Source: Oreohelix idahoensis (taxonomy: Eukaryota; Mollusca; Gastropoda; Stylommatophora; Oreohelicidae). From it: DNA of 64,000 nucleotides. The notes under the pieces were generated by a model, which saw only the letters and a list, made by a program, of their open reading frames with translations, was not told where the DNA came from and ran no database searches. Location of the stretch: positions 48,601 through 112,600 of the forward strand of contig JAMPIV010000591.1 in NCBI GenBank assembly GCA_024509875.1, in the 5' to 3' direction. Of this stretch, positions 24,547 through 36,212 are shown one piece after another. The translations under genes and the position numbers were made by a program. Positions within the stretch are counted from its first letter, which is position 1. Each line of letters opens with the position of its first letter.

Positions 24547-25735
24547 TCAAAGATAAACTACTTACACTATGGATTTTATGAATACTTTCATACACTTGGC
24601 TCAAACCACTAGGAGACGACCATAGCACACAATAGCTGACATTAATTAACCAATAACACCTGACGCAGGTACAGTCCCTTTAGTAAATACTGCACACACA
24701 GAAGCCATACACGGCTGGAATACATATGAGAAAACAATACAATATAAATGCCAATCTAGCTTCCCATAAACAACAACTCAGTCTAACGGTAACATCATCA
24801 CCGACATATTCTATCCAGTGAATAACACCATGACTTTCGCTCACAGTAAAGAAATACTCAAATGCAACATAAAAAATCATACATGGTCTACAGAAAAACC
24901 GCTCGAGAAAACGTACACAACCCCTCGAGAAATAAAGAACTAATCTTGACCATATGAATAACTAACAAGAACTATGACTCCATTTGCATCCAAATACTCC
25001 CAGTAAAACTGCTAACAAACGGACAACGTCCTCCACGGACGACGGCCATAACATCTACTCATTTGAGCCAAAAAGTTGTATATCCTCTTCCGTTCTGAGT
25101 CACCTGACAGACGGGTTTTTTATTCTAACAATGTTATCACTCCCCAGCGTGACCAACTTAATGTTTCGGCGAATGTCTATAACTGTGACATCCAGTTCAC
25201 CCCCCCCCCCCTTTTAAGAAAGAAAACGACGTTTTTCTTCCACCGGAGGCGTCCCGCCCAACCCCCTTTGGACTATGGAAGAACCCAATGCCGAGAGTGC
25301 ACCTCCTCATCTACCTAGAGAATGCCAAATTTGAGTAACCCCATCGTCGTTCATGCCTTCTCACACAATGGACTACATACAAACAGACATGAACCAAACA
25401 CCCCAGGTACTGGCAGTCGTGAAAAATCACAACGACTGTCCTACCCTGGTCTCTCACACACAATGCATTTTATGTTCCCGTAATACCGAAGCAAACATCA
25501 ATAATAAGACATCACCTCATCGTATAAACGATCCTTTCTGCACAATATAAACATAGGTATATGATAACATGATACATACATACGTTGAAATCAACTGTAT
25601 CCATATTGCCTTTATGGCATCATGACACATAAATCATATACCATAATACAACTTCATAAACATCAACTCTAATGATTATAATACATTTGTTACATAGACC
25701 ATAATAAATACTCTCTTCACGTGTTCCTGTCCCCC
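24547..25735. other. Unassigned sequence between LINE tail and element C
   Basis: About 1.2 kb without a recognised gene. By position it should hold the 3' LTR of element C: on the minus strand a G-rich tract (complement of 25729-25745) resembles a polypurine tract. However, the sequence does not resemble the candidate 5' LTR at 28864-29800, so I do not call it an LTR. A run of C lies at 25201-25211. Confidence 0.45.
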
Positions 25736-25742
25736 ACCAACC

Positions 25743-26030
25743 TCATAACCTGGACAGGACATCTGCTACAATGTTATGTACACCCTGAATTGGTAAAATT
25801 GTAAAGTTGAATTGCTGCAGCAATAATGCCCAGCGTGTCAATTTAGCACTGGTGGATTTAGCCGACTGCAAAAATAGCAGTGGTTTGTGATCTGTTTGGA
25901 GGAAAAAATGCGCCTTCAACAGATATCGTGCCAGCTTAGACACCGCCCAGACAATTGCAAGGCACTATCTCTCTCAATTGTAGAGTATCTAGTTTCCGCT
26001 GGCAACAACTTTCGACAAACATACATTGTA
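25743..26030 (-). pseudogene. Element C RNase H fragment
   Basis: The open part (from 25943 to 25743) reads SKLARYLLKAHFFLQTDHKP and ends HNIVADVLSRL, the end of a Ty3/gypsy RNase H. Just upstream, in other frames, the RKLLPAETRYSTIERE-like and LAIVWAV blocks can be recovered with single-base shifts (about 25950-26030). This RNase H differs clearly from those of A and B, which read LLGAHFILETDQKAL at the same place. It lies only about 250 bp from the protease end, so integrase and RT are missing. Confidence 0.75.
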
Positions 26031-26281
26031 AAGCATGACATATTATAACATAAACATGCATTGCAAAAAACCACATAATCTTTACAAAATTTACAAAATC
26101 CTCATAATGATATCATAATAGAACTGGGGCGTGAGTCAGACTCTAAGGTTCGGTTCGCATCAACCGAAACATCTTACTGAACACGAACCCGAAATCTAAC
26201 CCTAGCTTTTGCTGGACTATTAGCAGATGATTCTGAAGCAAGGACGTATGCTTCTGCCTAACTGCCTTACGCGCACCCCAA

Positions 26282-27070
26282 CTATTCGCAAGTCACCCGT
26301 GCCATTTTGGTATTGTCGCGCAACGACAGTACCTCCACAAATCTAACCGGCGCGATCTCATCAAACACTCTTCTGAGTGTGCGCCAACTCGAACTCAGGG
26401 AAACGTTACGCACCCAAACTGTACGATCACTAGCTTTCGGACCCTCGTATAAGTTCCTACTGCTCCTAATCATGTCGTTTGTTACTTGCCGCGAACCACG
26501 TTTACGATGTACCCTCTGGTCATCCCCCTTGGAAGTTTGGTGGTGCTGGGCATCTGCTCCAGTAGCACCCATGGCCTTGTGCACTCCCCGTACATTGCCA
26601 AAAATTAAGTCGGCAATAGGATCCTCAAGAACGAACGCGTTCACTCTACCTGTTATGAACGGGGTGTCCACGTTGATACAAGCTTGGGGGTAAGACTCTA
26701 CTTTGCCCCCGAACGTGGTGCACTTTACCGTTTTGCCTGTAAGGCAGGAGTCGTTGATACACGATCGACGCACCCAATTGTGGTGCATCCAGTGTCCCGC
26801 AACACCCGAGCTGGTCTATCCTCCACCTTGCCTTCGTGGAGAATCACCTTGCCAGTCTCATGGACTGCTGACAGACATGGTGCCGCGTGCCCACATTGAA
26901 GCACTACCCTCTCGTTCGCGTGGAACAGAGGGCGACACCCAGCACAGCCTTCATTATTAATTGTGTCTAACAACACCGCGGAATTCGCGTGTTCGATCGG
27001 GGTAGTGCATGTGTCGGCACAATGACCTCTGCCACCGCAATTGGTACAAATGTGCTCTTTCTTCTCATTG
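26282..27070 (-). pseudogene. Element C zinc knuckle, RING-like motif and protease
   Basis: On the minus strand the order is a CCHC zinc knuckle CTNCGGRGHCADTC (about 27010-27055), then CAGC-x13-CGHAAPC (about 26855-26940), then the protease DTGCTTIG (about 26765-26800). After one shift come CTTFGGKVESYPQA and the flap-like ADLIFGNVRGV (about 26590-26620). The frame ends at 26282 in VTCE-stop. The knuckle should bind genomic RNA in Gag, and the protease should mature Gag-Pol. Compared with A and B this is the only one of the three that keeps a classical CCHC knuckle. The sequence after the flap has no integrase. Confidence 0.78.
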
Positions 27071-27427
27071 CGTGTACTTTTACTGGAGCTTTTCGATGAC
27101 GAAGACCCCGCATCAGAGTCAGAAGATCGACTCTCTGAGGAACCACTCCTCTGCTTGTGATGTTTTGCTTTATACCAAAACCGGTCTTCGTCTCGAGTGT
27201 CCTCGAAGCGTACCTGCTTTCGCTGTTGGCGCTAGCCTCCGTCGCTATAACTATCATATTGTCGGTTCTGAAACCTCGGCCGACCGTTCCTATGAGATAG
27301 AAAATTCCCATAGCTACCACTACGCGACCGATAGGGGCTGGAAAGCTTCTCATACTTATGCTCTTGGCCCCTGTCTGACTGATTTCGCCCAGGATGGGGC
27401 TGAACTTTTCCGACACTGGCAACTAAG

Positions 27428-28454
27428 TCATCTGACAGACCAGACTTCTGAATGGGTTTGCCCGGATGGGAAGGACATAATGGTGCCCCAATTGGGCCAT
27501 GGACGCAATGTCCTTTGGTTGGCGTTCCTGAAAAAACGCCACCAACTTACTGGAACACGAGGACAGCACTTTGTCCCGTAGCACCAAGTATAGCAAGCCA
27601 TTATATCCTTAAGAATTCTTCCCATTTCAATCCATCTATTCAGCAGGAGCTTTATCTTTGAGATAAAGTCCTCGAAGTCCTGGTCTGCGCTTGGCATTGC
27701 GTTTTTAAAACATGTCCGGTAGCGGTCAGCAGTCAGACGGAACTTCCGGAGCAACCTTTCTTAATTTTGTCATAATCTGCCCTTTCCTCTAATGGGAGGC
27801 TATAAAATGTCTCCATCGCAGGCCCCACTAGCAGCGTCGATAACAGAGATGCCATTGATCTCTGTCAGCCTTATAGGCCACGCATTCGGCCTCGAATCTT
27901 TAAAGGAAGAAATCTAAGCTATCAATTTTATCATTAAAATTCGGCAGACGCAGCTTAAAGGGACGATGAGCCTCTCCAGGAGTCGAGTTCTGACCATTCG
28001 CACCCACTTCCAATTTCTTCAGTTGCATTTCTTTATCAATTCTCATTCTCTCCTTCTCTAATTCTACTTGTATCTCTCTCTAATTCTTCTTTTCTTCAAA
28101 TTCTCTATCTTCTCTCATCTTCTTTTCTTTCAATTCGAACTCTCTCTGTTTCCACTCGTTTTCTTCTTTCATCTTCCTTTCTTGTAACTCTTTATCTTCT
28201 TTCATCTTCCTTTCTTGTAACTCTTTATCTTCTTTCATCTTCCTTTCTTGTAACTCTTTATCTTCTTTCATCTTCTTTTCTTTTAACTCGAATTCTTTCC
28301 TTTTTAGCTCTAGCTGTTCAGCTCGAGCATCTCTTAAAGCATCATGGTTCTCCTTTGATTGGAATTCTGCCTTGGCATAATCCAATAATTCTTTTCCTGT
28401 GTACCCAGTTTCCTTGCCTATCCGCATGAAACTGTCAATGTCCTTGATGTACAC
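27428..28454 (-). pseudogene. Element C gag
   Basis: The start at 28454 (MYIKDIDSFMRIGKETGYTG) resembles the start of B gag (MATLESCMKIGKEFGYKA). A charged coiled coil follows, with an 11-residue repeat (KMKEDKELQER, about three copies, 28165-28265). After a shift near 28080 come an FKLRLPNFNDKIDSLDFFL block (about 27930-27990) and the capsid-like FRLTADRYRTCFKNA, FISKIKLLLNRWIEMG (27660-27754). The downstream tail is in other frames. Gag would form the capsid and carry the RNA-binding tail; as written it is broken at two or more places. Confidence 0.72.
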
Positions 28455-28845
28455 TAGTACTTCTCACAATATAAAATAATATTATATTTTGCTATAGATT
28501 TTACTTTGCAACAACTCAATGGTATGTACTGTCAATACTTGACTTATATCACCATATAACTCTCTGCTTACAATATATGCAGTAATGATAGTAAATATTG
28601 ATATAACTACTTCAATATATGCATATATATATATATGCATGTAAGTATTAATCACCTCACCTCTCACTGTATACACATCATTAACATTTACCTCTTATAA
28701 TATCAATATAGTTTTACTTTGCCATTTGGCTACTGTCTCATCACTGTGAAAATTTGGTCTTTCTGACCACTTAGTCTCTGCGATACGATCAAACAAACTT
28801 ACAATTGTCGACAGTTGTATAATAACAACTGATGAAACTTTCTAG

Positions 28846-28860
28846 TGCTTTCTGACACCA
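28846..28860 (-). promoter_or_regulatory. Candidate primer-binding site of element C
   Basis: The minus strand reads TGGTGTCAGAAAGC, close to the TGGTGTCAGAAG start used by many Ty3/gypsy elements to bind a tRNA 3' end. It lies three bases from a TGTCAA (plus strand) that could be the LTR edge, and 390 bp upstream of gag. Confidence 0.5.
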
Positions 28861-28863
28861 CTA

Positions 28864-29800
28864 TGTCAACTTGATAATCAATCAGCTTTTACCACAAAGT
28901 CTGTTACTGGCACCCACACTGGTGCTATACTCAGATAATACTTCAATTATAATTAATCTTAATACTCTGTGCTATGCAAGTGTTTCCTATGGCCAAAATG
29001 AGTACTACACAGGGTAATGATAAACACACACACACACCACACTACAAAAACAAAATTCCAGTCACGAGGAATAAGATGATAGACCACGAAGAAAAGAGGT
29101 AGATAAATATATACACCGCGTGACTGCACACGAACGAAAACAAGGGATACCTGTAAACGTATTTCAAGATAGCAAGATGGAACAAGAAAATACCCCACCT
29201 AAACACAACAAAAGAATTACTGAATGTACACGACAATGTGAATACAAATTACACGAATACGTCTAACACCAACAGGGCTTGGAATGTTAAGTAGGGCAGT
29301 CGGAGGAAATCGCTCTGCCTTACTCCACCACTAAACAAACACAGCCACACCCTACAAAGAATCGGTCTAATCCAATCTTTTCCCACAAGGAGGCCAAGAA
29401 TGGATGAGGCTCACAACCCTTCCTCCCTTGAATCCACCAATACACTATAACACCAAAGACTCAACAAAAACTACAGTCAACAATGAGGTGCTGGAAGCTA
29501 TCTCTCCCACTAAGCACTATATTCGCTCCAGTGAAAAATAAACTCATTAATTTATAAGCAAAATTTATTCTATAACACAATAACTAAATAATCTAACCAC
29601 ACCAAATACTAAAGAACACAGGGAAAGATCTAATCTAACTACCTATTCACATACAAATTCATATACTAAATAACAGAACGTAGGGAAATAGACAAAACAA
29701 ACGGAAAGGAAAACAATAACAAGCCAAGAAGCAAATAAAGGAACAGCACTACAATACTCTACAGATCAGACTAAATGATTGCTAGTATCAGATAGAAAGA
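28864..29800 (-). repeat. Candidate 5' LTR of element C (no partner found)
   Basis: Noncoding sequence lies between the candidate primer site and LINE D. I found no second copy in the window outside the mirror arm, so the LTR call rests on position only. The outer edge is uncertain within about 50 bp. The window gives no support for coding potential here. Confidence 0.35.
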
Positions 29801-29839
29801 CAGACAAGAAAATTTAGAGTTTGAGGAAAAAACATGAAA

Positions 29840-30043
29840 ATATCAATACAAGGATGTAAAGGTATATAGAGGAGCAGATGTGGAATCAGATCACCACCTT
29901 CTGATAGCCAAAGTAAAAATGAAACTCAAGAGATATGCAACAATGCAAAATTATAGATACCAATTTAATGTAGGAGATCTAAGAAATCAAGAAACTAGAG
30001 ACAAATATGCGGTCACAGTATCCAACAAATTCCAAGTGCTCCA
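29840..30043 (+). pseudogene. LINE D, end of endonuclease domain
   Basis: The frame VYRGADVESDHHLLIAKVKM, then LRNQETRDKYAV, is the C-terminal end of an apurinic-type endonuclease; the SDHHL residues are the conserved SDH motif. I recognise the whole (with 50610-52660) as an RTE-like family widespread in aquatic invertebrates. The gene breaks at the CTCCA duplication (30039-30043), where element B is inserted, and resumes at 50605-50610. Upstream of 29840 the frame is lost and the rest of the endonuclease is not found. Confidence 0.75.
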
Positions 30044-31128
30044 TGTTGTAATGACTGGACAGCTACCTTGCGCCACCAGATGTAGTATTGGTATGACCAC
30101 ACTTTGGCCAACAGATTTTGAGGACCACCCCAGATGTTGGAGTAGTAAACTGTTTTGAACTCGTGTGTAGTTTGTTTGAAGTTTGTGTTCTTGATTATAA
30201 CGCGAATGTTCATAGTATTTGGCTACTGACTAAGAATGCTGTCAGTTTGGTCGGGCTTACAGGTGGCCGACTATTTCATAGTTCAAAATGTTACTGACTA
30301 AGAATGCTGTCAGTTTGGTCCGACTTACAGGTGGCCGACTATTATGTTATAATAGATGGACGCTAAATTCATGTCTTGACTGATAATCAATCTCATACAT
30401 TTATTTGACGATACATGGACGACATCATTTTTGACGACATAATAGAACATGGCATGGTGATAAGAATTCTGCATAAAGGCAATGTTACAAAGTCAACTTA
30501 ACTGACCTCAATGACCGTTGGACAATCCGCAAACGGTAAAGTATTGAGGCGAAGATAATTCACTTCCTTTTCACAATGGATTCTTGAAAGAGTTACTTGT
30601 CTATTATTTCTTTAGGCCGGACATCTTATCTTGATACTTTATACAAATGTTCATCGTTGACATACTTCGTAAGAATGGATTTTGAACTCACTAGCAGTAG
30701 GTCACAATGCCGTACTGAAGCCCTGTCAAAATCTTGTAAAAACACTTGCGTCAAATATCACGTTAAGATACTGACGAAGATAAATCGAACTTGGCTGTGG
30801 CTAACGCTTCGCCTTGGAAGTTAGTTAAGATATCAAATTACAATCAGTTATTTCCGCATCACGGGACTCAAAAGACCAGCACAACGTCAGTCTTAAAAAA
30901 AATCGGCATCTTGTCTCTCAGCTCTATAACGTATATCTTACGTCATCAGCGCTCTATGGAAACCAACGATTTTATCGCACCGAATTTGTGCACTTTTGTG
31001 CATAATAAATTTAAGTATTATCAGAAACACAGATGCGTACCTAAGTACGTTTAACATAGTTAGATTACGGCATCTGGTAATCTGTTAAGTCTCGCATCAA
31101 AATTGATTGTGCGAAAATGGACGTAACA
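30044..31128 (-). repeat. 3' LTR of element B
   Basis: 1085 bp, matching 49496-50604. It contains a 51-bp internal duplication (30225-30275 and 30293-30343). It lacks about 14 bases present near 49580-49594 of the other LTR. Confidence 0.88.
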
Positions 31129-32031
31129 GTATACCTCGATCGCGGATAAAAAAATTATTATATTATTTTCTTTTTCAACTTATCGCGACGAGGTCAATCA
31201 AATTATCTGGTACGTCAAACAATACATATATTAAGATACAAGTATGAAACGAAAAGTAGTAGTAAAGGAGATGTGATACTAAATTAAAATCAAAGAAATG
31301 AGATGGAATGTACGTAATAGTATAATAACTATCAATTAATATAGGAACATGTTATAACACTATAAAAAATAGGTGATGAATGAAGATAGTAATAAAACAA
31401 AATGGTAGCGAAAAAATTCCAAATGAATGATGACAAAAAAAATGGAAACTAAAGTATGCATGTAAAAATATACATGTAAGAATGATTAAAGATGAAAGAA
31501 AATAGTCGAATCAAACAATACTCATAGTAGGATGTAAGATTACTAAGCGACGCTAATGAAGCATGAATGATGAAATAGCTAACTAAAATGTGTCATGTGA
31601 AAATCAACAGCGCTATGCAAGCGTGATATCTAATTATCAAATTGAATTATAACACATCTATATAATGAATAATAAACCCAATTAAGTTATGTCATTGTAA
31701 TAACAGTTCATGAACCATTCACGGCACCACAATTGAAGCAACCAATAAAGTCACGAATTATAATGTTATATGGCAAGATTATCCACAATGCGTAGCAATA
31801 ATTTGAAGTAGCAGTGTAGATATCATTCTGTTGGAAAAGTTAAGTTCCGATTCCAGCATTTTTCTTAATTTCAACCTGTCACACTGTATGATCGGAATGT
31901 TACATGTAAACAAATTCTGGAGTGTTAATGTTGAAGCAACGATGCATAGTGAATTTAAACATCATATGGTGTTTTCTGAAACATAATATAAGCATTGCAC
32001 GATAATATAGTCATGTGTCATAAGTGGTAGC
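31129..32031 (-). other. Element B region between RNase H and 3' LTR
   Basis: About 900 bp, AT-rich, without a recognisable gene; no envelope-like frame. Element A has a similar gap of about 770 bp at the same place. Confidence 0.6.
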
Positions 32032-33600
32032 CTAGAACTGATTTGGTGTAGAGGCTTGAATTTCATTAAGGCGTAGTGGCTCTATAGAATCATGAGGACA
32101 TCTTGATAGAACGTCCGCCAATACATTTTTAGATCCCAAAATTGCTCGGATGGTAAAGGTGTAGGGCTGTAATGCTACGGCATAACGTGTAGATTTCGTA
32201 GATCTTAAATCTTTGGTTTGTAGAGCTGTAAGTGGACGTTGGTCGGTCTCCACAACGAAGTGCGCGCCAAGCAGGAATCTTTGTAACTTAATTATGGACC
32301 AAACCAACGCCAAGAGCTCTCTATCCAGAACTGAATAATTCTTTTCCGCACGAGTAAGCTTCCTGAATAAGAACATCACTGGATGTAAATTGCCTGCATA
32401 GGATTGTAGCAGTACGGTGCCGATTCCAAAATTAGAAGCGTCACTGCGGAAAAACTAAAGCTAAACCTGCATTTGGTAAACGTAACACAGGTGTAGATGA
32501 AAACAGTGACTTGAAATGATCCAACGTGATTTGATGTTCTTTCGACCACAGAATCATGTTAGCCGAGCCTTTCTTTAATAAACTAGAGAAAGGCGCAGTG
32601 ATGGTGGACAAATGAGGAATGAATCTTCCATAAACTGAATTTACCCCAAAAGACTGCGTATTTGTTTCTTTGTTTTAGGCACACTGATATTAAGAATTTT
32701 AGAATCATTATTATCTTCAGTATGAAGGAGACCATGGCCCACACGATGACCCAAAAATGATATTTCATGAAAACCAATATATATTTTTGATGGTTTAGCC
32801 GTCAGATTATAAGAACGTAGAGTAGACAATAATGAGCTTATTCCCCGAAAATGATCATCCCAGGAGTCACTAAAAAGACAAATGTCATCGATATAGGCAA
32901 TGACATCAAGACGATGAGATAAAATACGACGCATCATGCGTACGAAAGTAACCGGAGCATTAACAAGTCCAAATGGCATAAAGGTCCATTGGAACAGACC
33001 CCGTGGGGTAGAAAAAGCAATAAGAGGTTTGGCCTGATCTGTCAATGGGACTTGCCAATAGGCCTTTGACAAATCTAGCTTAGAGAAGAAAATAGACTTA
33101 GAAAGTTTCACAAGTAAGTCTTCTAATAGCGGTAGTGGTTCTGCATCAAATCGGGTAACTTTATTTAATTTCCGATAGTCTACGCAAATACGGATGTTAT
33201 TATCTTTCTTCCGAAAAATAACCATGGATGAAGAATATGGAGAAGTAGATGGTTCAATTATGTTCAATCGAAGCAAATAATCCAATTCCTTATCCACTTG
33301 AGTCCGAAGGTGAAGAGGAATGAGACAGGGACGGACATGAATAGGTGTGTCATCGGTCGGTACAATGTCATGATGAATGACTGAAGTACGACCAGAGATG
33401 TCAGTAAGGACATCTTGATAGGATTGAAGAAGATAAGAAATTTGTTGACGTTTATCAGTGGAAAGATCAGGAGAGATAGACACGTCACTCCAAATGTCAG
33501 TAGAATGAAGTGGGATCACCGGGATTGGTAAAGGTACATCAGAAAAAGAAGACTCCTCCTCCTGAGTAACCGACAAAGCGGTATATATTGGTGACCACAA
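32032..33600 (-). pseudogene. Element B reverse transcriptase-RNase H
   Basis: RT is open from 33600 to 32641. Blocks are RKKDNNIRICVDYRKLN, KLDLSKAYWQVPL, MPFGLVNAPVTF and YIDD, with the catalytic aspartates intact. The frame shifts near 32641 and again near 32380-32450; RNase H resumes with LDRELLALVW and VETDQRPL and ends at 32032. It is the closest relative of element A RT in the window, alike over its whole length. Its place after the integrase, not before it, is unusual for Ty3/gypsy. Confidence 0.85.
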
Positions 33601-34768
33601 GGTGGAGGGTCGTCAGTCGCCTGAAACACTGACTGAAGATAGTCAGGACGAGAATGAAATTCTTTCAACATATTTAAGTGAAAGTTTTTATGTTTACCCA
33701 TGATATCGACGATGTATTCGACATCAGAAATTCTTGAAATTATTTTAAAAGGGCCTTTCGTGGCAATGAGTAAACGATTGTCTTTACGAGGGAGTAAAAC
33801 ATAGGCCTCGTCACCAGAATAAAACTGGCGCAGACGTCGATATCTATTAGCAAAAAGTCTAGCTTTTTCTTTTGCTAATTCAGATGATGAGGTAGCTAAC
33901 CTACATGCATCAATAATTTTTTTTCCTCAAAGAGATTACATATTCATAAGAGGATTGAGTGTCATCTGTGATATCTTCCTCAGTGAGTAAGTCGTGAAGC
34001 AACGACACAGGACCACGTGGTTGAACACCGAAGACGAGTTCAAACGGTGAAAAATCTGTGATTTCGTTTTTCACCTCGCGGTAAGCGACGAGAGCCGCGG
34101 GTAAAACTCTATCGCAGTCTTGAGGATGGTCATTAGTAATCTTACCTAATAACTGTTTAAGTGTCCTATTTTGTCTCTCAATTAAACCATTAGACATGGC
34201 ATGACAGATAGAACTAAGTGATCTGTCTATGTGTAGCATGGTCATGACCAGGGACATAGAATCATATACAAATTGTACACCATGGTCTGATAAGATTTTT
34301 TTAGGAAAACCCAGACGTGAAAAAAATTAACCATAGTGCATCTGCCACATCGGCAGATGAAGCACTCTTAAGTGGAATGGCTTCAGGCCAACGAGTACAC
34401 ATGTCAATACATATTAGAATATGTGTGTGTCCTCTAGCAGAAGGTTGTAAAGGTCCAATGATTTCGATAGCCATTTTTTCAAAAGGTCGAATAGGAATGT
34501 CAGCAGCCTGAATAGGAGCTGCGTGACGTGGACCACGTACTTTAACCTCTTGACATATAGTACAAGAGCGACAATAGACATTGACATCTCTATGAAAACC
34601 TGGCCAGTAAAATGAAGATAGCACCCCGGATTTAGTGCGTGAAAAACCCATGTGACCTGCACATTGAGAGTCGTGAGCATGACGTAATATACGTGCTCTC
34701 ATGTTAGTAAGTACCAAAATTTGCGAACGTACGGATGAAGTAGTATCACGTACAATTCTAACTAACAC
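33516..34768 (-). pseudogene. Element B integrase
   Basis: From 34768 the zinc-binding region HDSQCAGHMG and CRSCTIC is open, followed by the catalytic core MAIEIIGP, then SDHG after a shift near 34300, and NGLIERQNRTLK (34257-33910). The first catalytic position is Glu (GAA) where element A has Asp (GAT); the left-arm copy also shows GAA, so it is not a random read error and probably marks a dead enzyme. The C-terminal end reads GKHKNFHLNML (33701-33640), as after the GPY/F region of A. Integrase would insert the cDNA; here it lies upstream of RT. Confidence 0.82.
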
Positions 34769-35108
34769 CCCCGTTTTTCAGTACAAAAGAATGTTTTGGG
34801 TTTGTTTGATCTGTTGATGTATTATTATTATTATTATTAGCCAACAGAAAAAATTTCTGTAATGAAACATCATTAGGTTGTAATTCTATAAAGGACTCTC
34901 GTGATACAGTGGAGTCATGATCATCATTATTATTGTCAGGAGATGTTGTTGGTGTAACCTGCAACATATTCTTAGTTTGCGCTCTAGTGACAACTGCATA
35001 AGCAGAATGCATATGCTGCTTTTCCCAAGTAGCAATCTGTTGTGGAGTACACTCTTTAACACCATGTACACGACCAATTATCAAATCACTGATTGGTGAA
35101 AGAAGTAT
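34758..35108 (-). pseudogene. Element B protease C-terminal part and linker
   Basis: This resumes after element A at SPISDLIIGRVHGVKECTPQQ, the flap-like end of the protease, followed by a polar linker with a run of Asn (ATT repeat at 34825-34846). It continues the frame fragment at 44438-45087 on the other side of element A. The last bases before A are the duplicated ACAGG (35109-35113). Confidence 0.78.
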
Positions 35109-35113
35109 ACAGG

Positions 35114-36194
35114 TGTTGCGTGATAAATTCTCGCAACATCGTTTTATTTCAATATCTATTTTATAACGCAAGGGCAACAACTGCTTGAAATTTATAGTTA
35201 CTTTTCTCGGTAAGCATTTGTCTTCTCGCGTTGGTATCGAATGCAGTTAAGTTTGAGCTGTGGTCATTTTGCGCTGGACTGCGCATGACTTGTCTTGCTT
35301 TTTGGTCGATCGGTTTCCGCCCACCACTAGTGGAGTGAGCGATTTGGAATGGCGAAAGAGATGCCTCGTTGAAGAGGGGATCTCCGCTATTTTTTTGTTC
35401 TGTCAGGGATGTGTAGTCCTCTTAATGGATATTTCGTTTATTCGAGATAATACCTCTAGTGTTTCCCACATGCCGGGAGGCATAATATTTCTGTGTATTT
35501 CCGGAAGGCAAGGTAAATTAACATTTTCATTAACTCTATCGATTTTTTGGTCGTGAACGATTTCTGGTTCATAGCCTGTCTTCGAAAGTCGTCGTCACGA
35601 GATGTTTTCCTAGCTCACATGTCGCTGTATTGTGCTGCATCGGTTGATGCAGGTCCCAAGGACTATTACTTGCTACTTGGTTACCTGAACTAGGTTTGAA
35701 AAACCTTTGTTATCTAGAGGATATTTTTGAGGACATTATTTATACTTCGGCAGACGTGTCTGTCTTGCTGAAGTCAGATTACGGAGAGTGAACTGATTTC
35801 ATACATCTGGTTATCTCCTGGCTGTTATAGAAAAGGATGGAGTTTTTCACCTGACTACATTTACAGCACTATGAAATATAACATGCATCTGACTCATCAT
35901 TGTAATGCTGTCTACCGTCTATTGCTGTATTGAATGTTGCTGTGATAATGACTGTTTGATGTGTCTACATATTCGCGTAACCATTTTGTCACTGTGGCGT
36001 CCACAATAAATAATGAAGAAAAACGTCAACGGCTGTTCCAAGAATCATTGACTTTATACGTCGTGAGTTTACTGACGTCCTATGTGGATTGCCCTGTTAT
36101 TTTTGTATGAACATTGTTTTGACTGAACACATCTGCACACTACACAAAACCAGACATGCGGATACCATCCATCATCATATGGCATCACGCATCA
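35114..36194 (+). repeat. 5' LTR of element A
   Basis: 1081 bp, starting TGTTGCG and ending GCATCA. The first 25 bases form an inverted pair, TGTTGCG and CGCAACA. A frame of about 98 codons inside (35260-35556) recurs in every LTR copy and is not supported as a gene. Confidence 0.93.
35739..35747 (+). promoter_or_regulatory. Possible TATA-like element in LTR A
   Basis: TTTATACTT lies about 630 bases into the LTR, followed by the near-palindromic CAGACGTGTCTG. It is repeated in the 3' LTR near 43976-43985. Position fits a U3 promoter, but this is a motif match only. Confidence 0.3.
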
Positions 36195-36196
36195 TT

Positions 36197-36212
36197 TGGT
36201 GGCCATAAGCTG
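36197..36212 (+). promoter_or_regulatory. Primer-binding site of element A
   Basis: TGGTGGCCATAAGC starts two bases after the LTR end. The leading TGG pairs with the CCA end of a tRNA. Element B has the same two-base spacing before its own, different site. Confidence 0.7.

Noticed and set aside
24547..25735. 3' LTR of element C
   Set aside because: Position and a purine-rich tract fit, but it has no similarity to the candidate 5' LTR at 28864-29800.
35260..35556. Open frame of about 98 codons in LTR A (also at 43633-43851 and 2491-2742)
   Set aside because: It lies inside the LTR in every copy, its length varies with homopolymer errors, and it has no recognisable domain.
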